Shown piece after piece: positions 14,604 through 28,300 of a stretch of DNA of 64,000 nucleotides (its first letter is position 1; the number at the start of each line of letters is the position of its first letter). The notes under the pieces are model-generated. The model was not told where the DNA came from. It saw only the letters and a program-made list of their open reading frames with translations, and ran no database searches. Source of the DNA: Macropodus opercularis (lineage: Eukaryota > Chordata > Actinopteri > Anabantiformes > Osphronemidae); assembly GCA_030770545.1 (NCBI GenBank), contig CM061105.1, positions 6,865,001 through 6,929,000 on the forward strand, read 5' to 3'. The translations under genes and the position numbers were made by a program.

Positions 14604-14900
14604 CGCGAAGGGAAACGGTTCGGCGTGAACGCAGCGCGGCGAGCGAGAAACCAGCAGGAATGTGGAGGAAAAGAGGACGAAGAGGCTGCAGCAACGCGCG
14701 GAGAGAAGACGAGCTGGGCCCCCGCTGCCTTTCAACTCAGCGAAGGAGGAAAAGAAAAAAAACCCGGAGTCACATGACCGAGCAGCTCCCTGCTTTATCC
14801 CCAAACAGCCCACAGACCGGGAAGGATGTGTGGAGCGCCACCGCATTGCTAATGCAGGTTACCGTGTCATCGGATGCCTGTAGCGGCCCTGTGGTGTGGC
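14604..14900 (-). promoter_or_regulatory. wls: wls 5' UTR and CpG-rich promoter
   Basis: The region just upstream of the wls start codon is G+C- and CpG-rich, and no other gene starts here. It holds the 5' UTR and presumably the transcription start, which I cannot place to the base. A (CG)n run lies in intron 1 at about 14431-14443. Confidence 0.5.
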
Positions 14901-15540
14901 TCCAGCCCGCAGCGCTATTTAAAGGAAGGTCCCATCAACACATTGTCCTCCAGAAGCTATTCTTGATCCCCGGTAACAACACACCGGCCTGTGTCTATAC
15001 GAGACCACTTTGATGTTAACGAACCATCTAAACGCGGCGCATGACTTTCCTTAGATTCGTTTTTTTAGTGTCAGTGAAACCGCTGTTATACTACAGTGTG
15101 TTGATTGATAGTTATAAACCTATTTTAAACGCGTCTCATCACTGTAGACTGTGATCTATATACTGAAGCCTCCTCTGGTGCTTTTAGCTTTTTTCATTCC
15201 ACTGGTGTCTGTGTAGCCATCACTCTTATTATTAGGCCTGCTCCTCTTTAGGTCGAGCCCACTGTTACCAAACAATTGACCTATATTAAGTCATTAAAAG
15301 GCTTGTTTTGGCACATCTAATGATTCTTTTTGGATTTTCCAGGTTGCAGTGCTGGCTGCTCTGTATGAAAACATGTGTATCTGCATACCCTGAGGGACAG
15401 CACGGCTACGAACCGAGCTTTCATATCTGTCTCCTACTTAGACAGATGCCGCGAGCTGCAACAAGATCCCATCCTCTCTTCCCGGGAGAGACGAGACAGA
15501 GAAGAACCTCAGTGAGAACTGGCTGATTCTCTGAGACGAA
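14901..15540. other. Intergenic stretch between wls and scinla
   Basis: No reading frame, RNA gene or repeat that I recognise. It separates the wls promoter from the 3' end of the next minus-strand gene. Confidence 0.5.
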
Positions 15541-15607
15541 TTATACATGCTGATGATGCACAGCGAGTGTCACACACAACGCAGCTTTGAATCTCAGTGC
15601 GTTCTTT

Positions 15608-15613
15608 TTTATT
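15608..15613 (-). terminator. Candidate poly(A) signal of the scinderin-like gene
   Basis: AATAAA on the minus strand, about 500 bp downstream of the stop codon at 16109-16111. The interval 15614-16108 would be the 3' UTR. Confidence 0.45.
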
Positions 15614-16108
15614 TAAAAGCCGTTTCAGTGTCGTTTCATAAAAGGATGACACACCACCACTGCACATTCTTCACAATTCACAAGCGTCGAATAGGTTATA
15701 AAATGCAGCGTGCAACTTACATACAACAACAACAACAGTGCTGGTGAAAAAAAACAACATAACGTATAGCAATGGAGCAAACTGTTGTCCTGTAGCTGTC
15801 TGAAATTGCTTCCTTCCCTATTTGCTATTCATTTTGGTTTTCTATGGGTATTTGCTGCAGACATGAAGGCATCAAGCTTATAGATGCAACTGACCTTTGA
15901 ATCACTTGTGTCTATTAAAGTTAAGATAAAGCATAGGACAGCTGATATGATGGATTCTAATCTATGAAGTCTAGTGCACTGCAGCGAGGCATCAAATGAA
16001 TTAACCATGATTGGTTTTGGCACCTCGGGCGAGACGAATGGAAAAAAAAAATGACAGAAAGTGCTCGATCTGTAGGGAAGCAGGGAGAAAGAGTTTGGAG
16101 CATTATGT

Positions 16109-19100
16109 TTAGAAGGAAGCGCGGATTTTGTCCAGCAGATCTGTATCCCACATGCTGGGATCCCAAGCCTGGAACCAGCCAGTGAAGGTCGGAGGCTCTG
16201 CCCCCTGTTTGATGGTGATGATGGGCAGTCCTTTGCGGCCAGATGGGTCTGAGTCCACATACTGCTTTGCTGCACGATGCAAAGAAGGAGACACAGTGAG
16301 AAAAGCTAAGATGCTTATAAACTAGTATATGTTATTTTGTTTTTTAGGCACAAATGTGTGTAGCTGTAAAAAGTATAATTCAGTTTAATAAGAGGCTTAA
16401 TTTAAAGACGAGGAATGTTTTAGTTAAAGAAATATAAAAACATCAAATATGTGCCATAAAATGTAGTAATAGTTATTCATATTTTACATGGTTAACATTG
16501 TAAGTGTTTCAAAAGTTGGACACCTGGAAAATGCCCAAAACAGGTGAGTACATTTAAAAATTAAAAAAATTGAAACTCCTGTAACCAGACAACAAACATT
16601 TTGTCACACATTGTCACACACAAATGCTGGCAGATAGATAGATAGATAGATAAGACTTTATTAATCCCGCAGTGGGGAAATTCTGGTGACCCAGCAGCAG
16701 CAAGAGAAAAAAAACAGTTGGAAAAAAAAATAAAGAGTAAAAATATGTTATACATTATATACAAAAAGAAAGACAAAAAATGTACATATCTCACATAAAC
16801 ATAAAGTGCAAAAGTGCCGAATTAAAAAAACCATTAAAAAAAAAAAAAATCAGTGAATCTTTGGTGCAGGAAATAATGGTCACAATGAATTTCACTATAT
16901 CTTAGCAGGTGTAAAAAGTGTAATAAGAGTTTGTTAGATCTTTGATGATGTTGGTGCCACTAACCTATTTTGGGCGCCCCAGTCTTTTCCTCTTGATTTG
17001 CGTCATTTCCAATCCAAATGTAGAGCTACAGGGAGGAGAGACATGCTCAGACTCAGAGTTTGATTCTAGATTTCTGTTGGGCAGCCATTATTAGTTGCTG
17101 ACGATCTAAATAAAATATCAAACAAGCTCATTTTACCTGGTCCCAGCTATCCAGGATCATGACATCATCAGTGGCCAGATCAGACTGAGTGAAGTCTCCT
17201 GGTACTTCTTCAACCTGAGAGATGGTGCAAAAACACAAACTTAATACAATGAGCTGAATTTCATTGTATTAACTTAACTGTTGGCCATTAACACCCACAT
17301 CTTTTGTATGAAAGCTCTGATTAAAAGAATCTAATCATACTCCCATAACTTCACTTACTATGAGTCTTCCTGTTTTGTTGGAGCAGCCGAACAAACGTGG
17401 GGGTTTGATCACGTGCTGCAGGCTCTTGCAGTTCTGATACGCCTTCTTGCCTCCCAGAGCAGCCCAAAATTCAGCTGCGACCAAACAAAACACAGGACCC
17501 ATCAGCTACGAGCTCTCTGATGCTTTCTTTCAAACAGGAAATGAATCACATCCTCTTTGGGGCAGTCAGTAACAAGACGCATGAGGCTTTAAAGCCTAAT
17601 CAAGACCAGACCAGAAAGCTGGAGTTCATCTTACGAAGCCAATTAGAGTAACTTTGATGAAATATTAGAGCTGCAGGGCAGGATGCGTGATGTGCAGTAT
17701 TAGTCAATCATCAAAGTCAGAACCCTGTTGTTTACACACACTCTACTAAAATGTTTGTGACAACGACAAGTATTTTTAACAATATTAGTATGTAAATAAC
17801 TTGGCCAGGAACTGACCTGGCTCCTTGCCCTCCGACACGTTGGTGGGGCTGCCACCCAGGAGGCTCACTACATGCTTGGAAGCTTCCATTTCCTCATCAC
17901 TTGCACCCACACCCCGCCATACAAACAGCGCGCTCGGGGTTTTCAGCACAAACACGTCATTAGTGTTCAATTTGGAGGCGGAGGCATCGACCTGAAGAAA
18001 CGGATGCAGACAGGTGAGTTGTGGATGTGAACAACCTCCACATCAGCTCAGACGTCCGGAGATATGTGCAAACTGCCCACCTCCACAGCTCGGGTGGCGC
18101 GGGAAGAGCTCTGTCGGATGTGGAAGAGACGAGTGCTGCTGGTCACTGACTGTCCACCTTTGCGGGACGTTCCTCCTTTGTGGATGATCATGGGTTTGCC
18201 CTGGAAGATGCTCATCAGGTGTGGAGGCTCCTGGCCCTGAGTCACTCTCACCTGTGAGTAAAACAACTTCCTCATCAAGGTTCAGGCTCAAAAAATGTTG
18301 TAGATCAGCCCATGAAATGCAATAAGTGAACTGAAAATGAAAATAAATAAAAATGAAATATATATTCTTTTGTGTAACTTCTGGATAAATATGTTTTCAC
18401 TGTTACTGACAGACTTACAATATGAGTGAGTTTAGTTTCCTCTAATGTAAAAGGGTCGCAGTTGAACGTGTGGCATCAAAATTAAAGGAACACTGCCCTC
18501 TGCTGGTTGTTGCTGCGCGTTTCATTACAGGGATACGAGAAACTCAGATGAGGCGAATGCTCATCATCACTAAGAATATCTGTGTTTGAATATTTGCTCT
18601 TCCACGGCGCTGCAGTCAGGAGCCACTCACTCAATCTGTGTGAGTCTCATACAGACGACCAAAAGAAACCATAAGGAGGTCAATGAAAGGTGGTTTGTGT
18701 TATTATAACAGTTGTATATGTTGACATTTAGTGGCTCCATATGTTCCATGTTCATCATATTCGGAGAAGCTACACTTATATACTTAATTGCTTCTAATAA
18801 CAGTAGCACTACTTGTTCTCGGGTGTTTACCTGGACTGGGGATCCTCCCATTGAGTCATCCAGTTGCACTGTGAGGAATGCTGAAGCTGCCAGTTCGTCC
18901 TGTGTACACTTCAGCCCCTGCCTGACACACACACGCACACACACATGTAAATGGTAGACCTAGACCCAGGTGTGTTTGTGGTCTGAGACTGGGTGTGGTG
19001 TGCATATTTGTTTTTATTCCCTTACCAGGTGTATATGAGGTGTTGCTCACGGCTTCCCTGTTTGTAGGTGTAGAGGATGATGTAACAGTCTCCGCCGTAG

Positions 19101-22100
19101 AACTGGCTGTAGGTGGAGGGATCCACGGGAACCCTAGCACCATTCTCAACTCGCCAGATCTAACAACAAGACAAGACTATGAACATTTCGCGCAATTCAC
19201 AATAACGTTTCTTGTTTCTTGTTTTAACCTCTCAACATGCTCGTACCTGAACCTTGCCCTTGCCATCATCCACCATGCCATGTTGGGCGGCCATTGCTTT
19301 GTTTGTGTGCAGGGTGGAGGGGTCGAACGGCACCTTATTCACTTTGGCTATGCGGTTCATGGTGAAGGCCTTGGTGGGACCTGTGGTCTCATCCTTGTCC
19401 TTCCAGTCGCTGAAGAACTGCTTAAACAAAGTCGTCTCGGCTCCTGCAGGAAGTACCTGGATCTGCAGAGGTAACAGGGATTTTAGTCTAATCGAGCTAA
19501 AGAGTCTAGTTTCCTTTCACAAAAAGTGTTTATATACATGTCAGCTTTACCTGGGTCTTATCAGAGTATCCTTTGTCCTTGATGAACTGCTGACCCGCGG
19601 TCATCGCTGCTTTTCTCTCTGATGTGTTAGCCTTGGGACCTGTCAGGCGTAAAAACATGACGTGTCATAAAGCAGTTTTAAAAAGCCAGGTTGTGTAGGC
19701 AGGTGGCTTTTAATGACGTCACCATTGCATCCTGAAAGTTGCGTCACTCAACTGGACTTCTTCTTTTCTCTACTTTCTATGTAATAGCAGAAGTCCAGTT
19801 GCCAACATTCAACTTTCTGTTAAAACGCTTGTCTTGTGTCATCTGTGCATTTCAGTTACCAGTGTAATGGCCATTTTATTTCATTATTACTTCATTTTAA
19901 TCATAAAAGGCTGAGATGAGTCCATATAACTAGTGTTACTAGAGCATTATTATTACAGTTGTGACGCTTATGTCCGTTGTGTCAACGTTGTGCACATGAG
20001 CTACTTTATGCTGTGTTACTGACTCTATAATGTCATCAGCACCTTTCCAGACAAAGATGTTCCTGTCGACGCCGTTGTCCACAATGTAGCACTCCTCTGG
20101 AGACAACATGGCCTGTTTGAAGGGGCTGGAGTCAGCCACAGACGAAACCTTCATTACACCAGACGCATCAGAGATCTGTGGATGGATGAAGGAACACTGT
20201 CAAGCAGATGACTCGAGAAAAGATGTACGCACAATGTATTTTTATATACTATTTTCCATTGTATAGTTATCTGCCTGCCTCCTTTAACAATAAAATTGTG
20301 TTCTGTGATTCAACGGCTGCAGTATAATTCACTTCTCACCATGTAGAGGGCAGCCTTCTTCTTGTTGGAATTGTCCACCTTGTCATCGTCTGGTGTACTG
20401 GGTGCAATGGTGGATTTAGGGCCCAGAGCCTAAGGAGCCACAAGACTAATTATTTCTGTGTTCATCATAAACATAACATGCACAAACTAGAACCATAACC
20501 ATGTGATCCCCACACAGCAGCCTCTATTGTAGTGTGTTTCTACGGCTTTGCTCACGTTCTGAAAAGCCTCCTCTCTTCTTATAAAGGAAACATACAATGC
20601 GACCGTGGCACAGACTTGGCACAGGCGCAGCAAATTACAAAGGACAGCATTGTGTCCAGTCATTCCCACACAGACTAACTCACCATCAGTGACACTTCTC
20701 TTAATAGAGCAACTCTGAGTGAAAACCTTGACGTATAATTGAGAATCAACAGGGGAGGGACACAAGATGAGGACTGTGCGATTGTGTGTGACCTGTATGA
20801 CTTCCGCCGGCTCATCCCCCTCCTCCACCATGTACAGCTTAGCTCTGCCGTTCCTCTCATTATCCCTGATGTCGATGGTGACCTCAGAGGCCTTCAGCCT
20901 CTCGAAGCGGTTACACTCACTGCCACACCACTGATAGATGTCCTGCAGGAACGGAGCACGAACATAATGGAAAAGACTTAATGCTGATAGATTTACTGGC
21001 TTCAACTGGTTTATACTCAGATGTTGCACTAGTGACATTTACACTCCAGCTCACCTTTCCCAGGTCAATAATGAAGCAGTCTCCCTTGTTGAAACTGTCC
21101 CAGGACATGTTCACCTCTGTTGCTCTGATCGCCCTCCTTCCCTTGATGTGCAGCAGGCGCTTCACGTTCATGTCATTGGTCACCACATGCTGGAAACCGG
21201 AGGCAATGCCCCCTTTCTGTGACAAAAATAATAAATTGCATGTGAAAATGTGTATATGACTCATAAAGGGCTCATATACATATTTTGATGTCAATTAAGG
21301 TAACATTATATTTCAGTCACTAAGGAGTCACTACTGTGTCGGAGGCGGGAATATGTGGCATCACAGAGTCTAAAGGTTGTCGCACACAGTGTCGGTGAAA
21401 TGACAAAAGCTCATAAAGTCTGCTGCGAAATAACGAGATTAGTTTATATGCACTACAAACCACAACTATGCCACCAATAAATCATATCACACAGGGGGAA
21501 CAAAATGGTGCTGGTTCTGTGCAACAGTGCTGTACCTGCGAAGGATTGTGTCTTAGTGTGCCGTCCTTGGTGAAGCCATTAAACAAAAGAAGTGTTTACA
21601 AGGCATGCAAACCAACACAAGAGGCACATTCTGCTGGAAACATTAATGCGACTGCTTGGATGGGTGATGTCTCGTGGGTTTCAAAATGCGAGGACAGTCA
21701 AGAACAGCAACAGTATGAGATCGAAAACAAAGGGGGACTTCCTCGTTCTTAAAACGTCTACTGAGGGTTTAGCGTTCAGCCACAAAGGCTCCGGCTCTTG
21801 TTAGCATCTGGAGGAGTGGCTATTTATTTAGGCCTCAAAATGAAAACCACGCTCGTGTTCATTTTATATTCTGCTCATTCTCAAGAGAGACGCAGTAAGA
21901 TTTTCCATGGCAGCAATGCAAACTGTAAAATAGCTTCCAAGCTGTAAACAGTAAAAACCTGAAGAGATAATGACGGTTATTTATTTATTTATTCTTATTC
22001 TGTGTGTGTGAGAGAGAGACAAAGTTTCCAACCCCCAACCTTCCCAAAGAAGCAGTAAATAAGTCTTTGGGCTAATTACATCCAGTGGAATCCAGGGGGG

Positions 22101-23541
22101 GTTGGATGTGTTTGTGGCAATGAGAAGCAGATGGCAGGAAAAAAAGGTTGCTGCTTTGAACAGGCTGGTGGAATTGGTTATAGTTGTTCAGACACACCCT
22201 GAGATGTAAATAGCAAAAAGGGAAAGTTGTATTTGCTTTGGACTTTACTCACCAGTCAACTGCACTGCAAAGTTCATGTGATGCCGATAATCACCAAGAG
22301 TATTGAACATAAACTTACAAATCTGACCTGGTCTGTTGTTAATGTTTTCTACTATAGTAATTCCACCGGGAGTCGTTTCATTCATGTAGTGAGATCAGCT
22401 GTTCAGTGTTGTCTCTGCTCACCTGGTACTTGATGCCTGACTTGAAGTAGCCCAGAAAGGTGTTGGACTCGTAGTTCTGCACCTCCCTGTACTGCACCGG
22501 CCCACCGCCCAGGAAGTCATCCAGCTGCGTGGCGAAGATGGCTGCAGCTCCACTCTCGTCCTGTGAGCACTCATCCCCTGCAGGAAGGAGGCATTTGGTC
22601 TTTCTGTAAAACGCTTTAATTGCTTCACACTCACGCTGCAAGATAAAAGAAGAAGCTTCACACAAGCGCATTAAGCAGCTCTGCACCATCAGTGAGAGTG
22701 CAGCACTTAGCTCGCAGTGTCCTTAAACAACCTCTTAGTCACGACTGGAGTCACTGAATCACATCGACCACATCTGCAGCAGAGCCGCTTTGTATCCAGC
22801 TATAACTGTCAGATGGCACACAACACGGATAGAACCATTTCATAATTTTTACCATCAACCCCAGACACAGGGTTTAATTATGCCCCTCCGTTATTTCTGG
22901 AGTAACCTCTTACAGATGGTGTAGTGGCAGCAGAGGGCTGAAAGGCTCCTCTGTGTTCTGGAGCTGGACGGGGACCTGAAGGGAACCGTGTAAACACGCA
23001 GCCTGTTGCTGGAGGCCTGCAGGGATCTGCGTTTTCATGATGCAACTGAAATGATGTACTGAGCATCAGAGACGACGAACCTTCAACTGAGGACTAATTC
23101 AACTAGTTCAAATTGTACACGACTGTCCTCCGTACACTGGTCTGATCTAAGCAGACAGAACAGAGAGTACTGCTTGACAGGAGCTTCACACGCCGCTGGG
23201 ACTTTCACAACATAAAATATTAGCAGCCCACATAGCGGAAGTTTCAGCACCGGCGTCTGCCGCTTGAAAGCCACAGCTTTCAGCCAACACAAGAGGAAAT
23301 AAAAGTCGATTTTGTAGCCGCTGTGAAAGCATAACATCTAAACAGGCAGAAAAACCTAAAATATAAACAGCACAACAGGTAACATTCAGAGACTACAATG
23401 ACTTTGTTTAATTAGTTAAACAGTGACTTTGTTTAATAATTGCTTAAATGCAGTAATGACCACATCCTTCTTATAAAGTGGAACATTTCTAAATGTTTTT
23501 CACGTTATGGTTCCTGTTTTTCTTTCATGGACAATAAACTA

Positions 23542-23620
<79 letters not shown>

Positions 23621-23811
23621 TTGGTCTTACCCAGCCACATGTGTATGTTGTATGAAGGCGCTGTGGTGGTGAAGAGCAACAGGTACGCGTCCCCAGTGTA
23701 AAAGCTGCCGTACAGTTTCTTGGGCACTGGCTTGAGGTCCAGGTTCTCGATACGCCACACCTTCAGCCCTGCTTCTTTCCCAGCATCCACAAACTCCTTA
23801 TGGGAAACCAT
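16109..23811 (-). CDS. scinla: Scinderin/gelsolin-like actin-severing and capping protein
   Basis: Six-domain gelsolin-family protein that severs and caps actin filaments under Ca2+ and phosphoinositide control. Coding exons (minus): 23811-23631, 22577-22423, 21216-21055, 20942-20793, 20429-20340, 20175-20043, 19639-19551, 19462-19247, 19159-19026, 18921-18831, 18251-18081, 17991-17817, 17474-17359, 17214-17137, 17025-16965, 16269-16109. They join in frame to 720 residues, scinderin length, with no signal peptide, so it is a cytoplasmic form. Landmarks: KVWRIENLDLKPVP (G1), GDAYLLLFTT, YQWCGSECNRFERLKA, IWRVENG opening the second half, EPPHLMSIFQGKPMI, DDVMILDSWDQ and the closing EPPTFTGWFQAWDP. 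It resembles zebrafish scinla as I remember it better than mammalian scinderin. The family is certain; the paralogue is an inference. The donor after 20043 (AAAG|GTGCTG) is weak but is the only one fitting the phase. Confidence 0.93.
16632..16855 (-). mobile_element. Probable 3' end of a fish non-LTR retroposon
   Basis: A (GATA)n run at 16632-16653 is followed by ACTTTATTAATCCCGCAGTG and GGGAAATTC, then A-rich sequence with AAGTGCAAAAGTGC. This tail is very common in teleost genomes at the 3' end of non-LTR elements. The short tandem repeat sits on the left, so the insertion is on the minus strand. It lies in the intron between the last two coding exons of the scinderin-like gene. The family name is not certain. 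Confidence 0.5.
19749..19801. repeat. Perfect 13-bp inverted repeat in an intron
   Basis: CAACTGGACTTCT and AGAAGTCCAGTTG are separated by 27 bases, inside the intron between the scinderin-like exons at 19551-19639 and 20043-20175. The pairing does not extend into the flanks. Confidence 0.85.
23546..23619. repeat. Long (TG)n microsatellite next to a splice donor
   Basis: About 37 TG units, (CA)n on the gene's strand. It begins 11 bp into the intron after the first coding exon of the scinderin-like gene, whose donor is at 23630. Confidence 0.95.
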
Positions 23812-25201
23812 GATGACTCTGAGAGACGGGAGGAGGCAGAAGAGAGAGGAGGGAGGACAGGAGAGACAAATGTGGAGAAACGAGTTTTAAAACCGACACT
23901 CAGCCAACACTGCAATGATTGCGGCAACATTTTATGTGAAAACAATTGTTTGATGTGCATGTTGATCAATATGTTGTAACAACTTCGAGCTGCACTAAAT
24001 TATAGCCTCAGTCTTTATTTAAAAATTGTGACAAAGGTGTTAACTGCTTTCATTAATAACTATCGTAACAAAACTAAAACTATCTGCAATAGGTTGTGTT
24101 TTAACTAATGAAGGAACGAGCAGCTGACACAGACAAGCATACAGCAGCTTTCATTTATGAATTAATAAGGATTTATACAGCTGAGCAGATAGTGTCAGTT
24201 AATGAACCCAACCAAGTGTGACACAGTAAACCTGGGTTGTTACGAAGCGCTTGGTGTAAAAGCATAGTAAACTGTAGACGCTGATAACAGCGTTGCACCA
24301 CTATGCGTGGCTGATTTTAGAGATTACAGTTTGCCTTGATTACACAAGAGCAAGATTACGGCAGCGGGATTATTACTGAAGTGAATCTGATGTTAACTGC
24401 GATAACACCATCCTCACAGCGTCCACTTCCCCACTTCGGTACCACACCAAGATGATCATTGAAGCTATTTCATTGCCCATTGTGCGTTATTTACACTTAG
24501 ATACCCCAGTACCACACCACACTCCCTGCCACACAGATCAAACAACTTAATGACAGCATCACAGTGTAAAGACGTTGTATTATTGTGCTGTTTGTTCAGC
24601 TGCTGTGGCTCAGGTTGCAGAACAGGGAGAAAACACCCAGTGAGGCTTCCTGTAACAGGCCGATCAATAAATGCTGCATCACGGACGAAGCTTCGTCTCT
24701 AATGGACAACGAGCGTCTGGAACCAGATGCGGACATTAAAATACACCTAACGTGAGATTAGGCAGGTCTGCAGGGAAGAGCATCTTAAAGACAGACCGAG
24801 AAGCCGCTGAGGCCTAGACTCCGTTTCTAACGTGTTTAAGTGGTGAATTGCATCTGTGCGTATCATATCTACAAATCCGCGACCTGCTGTTTTAATGTTA
24901 CGTGTTAATAATTAGACATTTATCTTCGACGACTCCGGGGTTTTTTTTCTTTTTTGCGCGTTACATAACATCTACACTACTGCTTGTTACAGTTGTACTG
25001 CAGGAAGCAAATCAATATTCAGGGTTTTCACAACAAAATCCAACAAATCGCCGGTTTCGGATGCGTTCACTGACCCGTGCGAAACTTTGCACATCTGGAA
25101 ATAAACGGGTTTTGCGTCCGCCGAACCAGTTGCGCGCGATAAACCCGAGAGACGTTAGTTTTACCAAGACTTTTGCTCTGAGTGAATAAAAGTGAACTTA
25201 C

Positions 25202-25290
25202 AGTTTGCGAGGTGACTCAAACAGGAGAAAAAGGAGCCGAGCCGCTGCTGAAGGGTACAGATGTGGGAAGAACCGAGCTTAGGTTTTAAT
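25202..25290 (-). promoter_or_regulatory. scinla: Non-coding first exon and promoter of the scinderin-like gene
   Basis: On the minus strand a donor (AACT|GTAAGTTC) ends an exon at 25202. It can splice to the acceptor CTCTCAG just above 23818, which lies 7 bp upstream of the start codon. That makes exon 1 purely untranslated, a common arrangement in gelsolin-family genes. The 5' limit is a guess. Confidence 0.45.
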
Positions 25291-25350
25291 GTGTGGAGGA
25301 GGAGGAGGAGGAGGAGGAGGAGGAGGAAGAGGGGGGGGATGGGGGGGGAG
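25291..25350. repeat. (GAG)n purine tract with G runs
   Basis: About a dozen GAG/GGA units followed by runs of eight G, directly at the presumed promoter of the scinderin-like gene. The purine strand is the plus strand. Confidence 0.9.
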
Positions 25351-28300
25351 TGGTGAGTAGCTGGGCCACAGCTGCTTGTATGAAGACGAGTCTCAGCACG
25401 CGTTGTGCATTTAACGCCGTTTCCAGCTCAGTATTGCAGAGCGAACCTGACTGCGCCCTGTGTTGTTTCAAATCAAGGTTATAAAGTGTTGAAACGGGGA
25501 GGGACAAAGTTCAAGAAGTGTAGTAAACCTGGAGCAGTTTAATCAACTGTTGTGTTTGTGTTTGGTGTGACTGAAACAAATAAAGCTGTCAAGAAAAGGT
25601 GCCTCCCTGTGATTTCCTAGAAAACAGAACCAGCAGGAATTTCAGACTGGCTTCTCAATCCAGTTTGTGCTTAGAGGTGACTCATTCAAACTCACCAGCT
25701 CAAAACAACACTTTAGAGGAACCAGACACCACAGAACCCACTAATTCCATGCAGGATGTCGACTGGTCACCCAGCAAACGCGTCACGCAGTGCAGCGTTT
25801 CCAGAGCGTGTGGTATGGGACAGTGGGCACCGTCCTCTCAGACATCACCATCACCTCTTCCTGCACATGTTCATTGAAGCGTCCTCGGCCTGGATGTGCT
25901 GAGCAAAGTCACTGTTTGTCTGTAAATTGCAGGCGCACGAGGACGACGATGGTCAAACATCCGGCAGCAGCAGAACCATGTGCAAACAGCAGCTTAGTTG
26001 GTCTGAGCTTGACACCGTTTCGTTCAAAGGACAAGAACGTTCGCCTGACAGACTCAGCTGACACTTTGAGGAAACTTGCTCGTTAATGTTCCACTGATGA
26101 TTAAAGCATTTCTGCGTTTCACAGGCTACTAGGAAGTAGTTGGGGTGATAAAATAAAATATCTGCAAAAAAACACAAGTAGAAGAAGCTGCAGCAGCTTG
26201 TGATCAGTGATCAGCCCGTTTTCTTCTTTGTCAGATGTAGATAATATCAACAGCTGGTCACGAAGCATGTGACACTTGAGGTTTCTCATTAGCCTGACAA
26301 AATACAGAGATGATCTTTCATTTCTTCAGCGAAGCAGCCTATTTGTGCACACAATTCAACATCGTGATAACACTTGACTGGATGTTGTGTTTTTTACGCT
26401 TACATATAAATGAACCGTTTGATTACTTTTGCACAAAAACACATGACTGACAAACACAATCTGTGACAGTAAGTAGATTTCAATAAATAAAGTTTATATT
26501 GCTGCTTATTCCAGAAAGTGTCCACAGTCAAAACACCAGAACTGGTTTGGTCACGGAGCGTCAACAGAGCTGAGCAAAAACTGCAGGTATATGAGAAATG
26601 AGAGGTGACCACGTGTGTCAACAAAGCTGCTCCAGGTACAGAAGGAAATGTGTCTAACCATGATCCGTCATTAAAGCGGTATCCAGGATACCCGCTCCCA
26701 CCCTTTCTCTATGGTTTTGTTTAGCCGAGGAAGCATCAGAGGCCGTGAGCTGCAGCGTAGTGATTGTGGAGAGCTGTGCGAGGAGATAACCACGATCTTT
26801 CAACCATTAATGACTGTTTTTCCTCACGTTGAGTCAAACCACACAGCTTCGTCTGCTGAGACAACACTGGGCCGACTCCTCCGCTGCGTCAATTCCACAA
26901 ACTCTCGCCTGAAAACAAGTCCGACCGGGTTGCACCTTAGATACTATGATGGATGAACTGGCCTTAACACGCCTGCCACTTACGGTGCAGGATTCCCTGA
27001 AAAGACACAGATATTACCAGTGAACAAGCCCTGGATGTGTGGACACTTAAGATAAGGACTAACTACTCCTTGGTTACTGCTATAGAGGTTTCTGTCACTT
27101 TTCCAAATCAAGTCTATATAGGAATTCAAGCATCGTTCCCTCAGTTGTCCTGAAAACTATGCTTGTGCTGACGATCAGACTCATGACAGCAGGAAGGTGC
27201 TGATGCTCTTTGGCCATGTCAGGTTGTAGGTAGAACATCAACAGAACATTTTCCTACACGGGGGACTCAAAGTCATTCACCTCTGATGCTACACTGCAGG
27301 TCTGTTCTCCTGCTTTGTGACATTAACTCACCTCATGACCCACCGGGCCAACATCCTGATGGCACGACGAGCAAACAAGGATGTTGTTGCTGCCACCAAT
27401 AGCGTTGTTTTATTTTTATGGCACAGCACACAGCTCATCAGACATGTGGTGTACGACCGTGGCTGGCGCGTGCGTCAGCCCACAGCTCTGGCTTTTGTGC
27501 ACCAGTGTGGTTGGCATCAACCTGAAACTATCGGTGTGTCGAGCTTTGCTAATGTTCTCTTGCAGCTGCTCTGCTCTATGCAAACTGAGAATGCAACTAC
27601 CCCCAAAGTGCGTCATTATTAGCTGATAATTGCAGATAGAATCAGGATATTAATAATCAGGATACCTTTTTTAAGCAGATCATGTTGACACCTTAGCTAT
27701 TTAACACTCCACTGTGTGTATCGGTGGCTGGAGAGACAGGAGTAAATCCTTATTGACAGGTTTAGAACCACTCCCACTGCTGCTGGATGGGGAACTAATG
27801 GGAATAATGATGGTGAATGAAAACAACAAAGCTGTGGTTCGTAAACCGAAGCATCAAGCCTAGGAACAAGGAACTGTTGAACCCTGCACAGTTTCTTGAA
27901 GCTGATGGTTCCTCACACATTCTGTAACATGAAAATATCCATGATTGCTTCCCTGCAAAAGTGAGAACTGCTATTTTAACATGTAATATTTCTAAAGTAG
28001 GCGTGATGCACTCATAGAGAGACATTTTGTTCAGTGGAGGTTGTGAAGGGGAAGTAGAGCAGATTTCTGTGACGTGCATTAAACCACCGATGGCACCACA
28101 TCCTCTGCTCCAAAACGTTTTCACATGCAAAGTCCGTTAACTAGATTCAGAGTTTAATCATTTAAAATGAACATATAAATAAACAAACTAAATAAAACGA
28201 CTAACAGCTGTAAAACAATTAGGCTGCAGCTCAGAAAAGCTTGCAGAGCAGGCTGGTTTACTTGGTTTCTCGAGTAAGGAACACAGTCCTGGTCTCCAGT

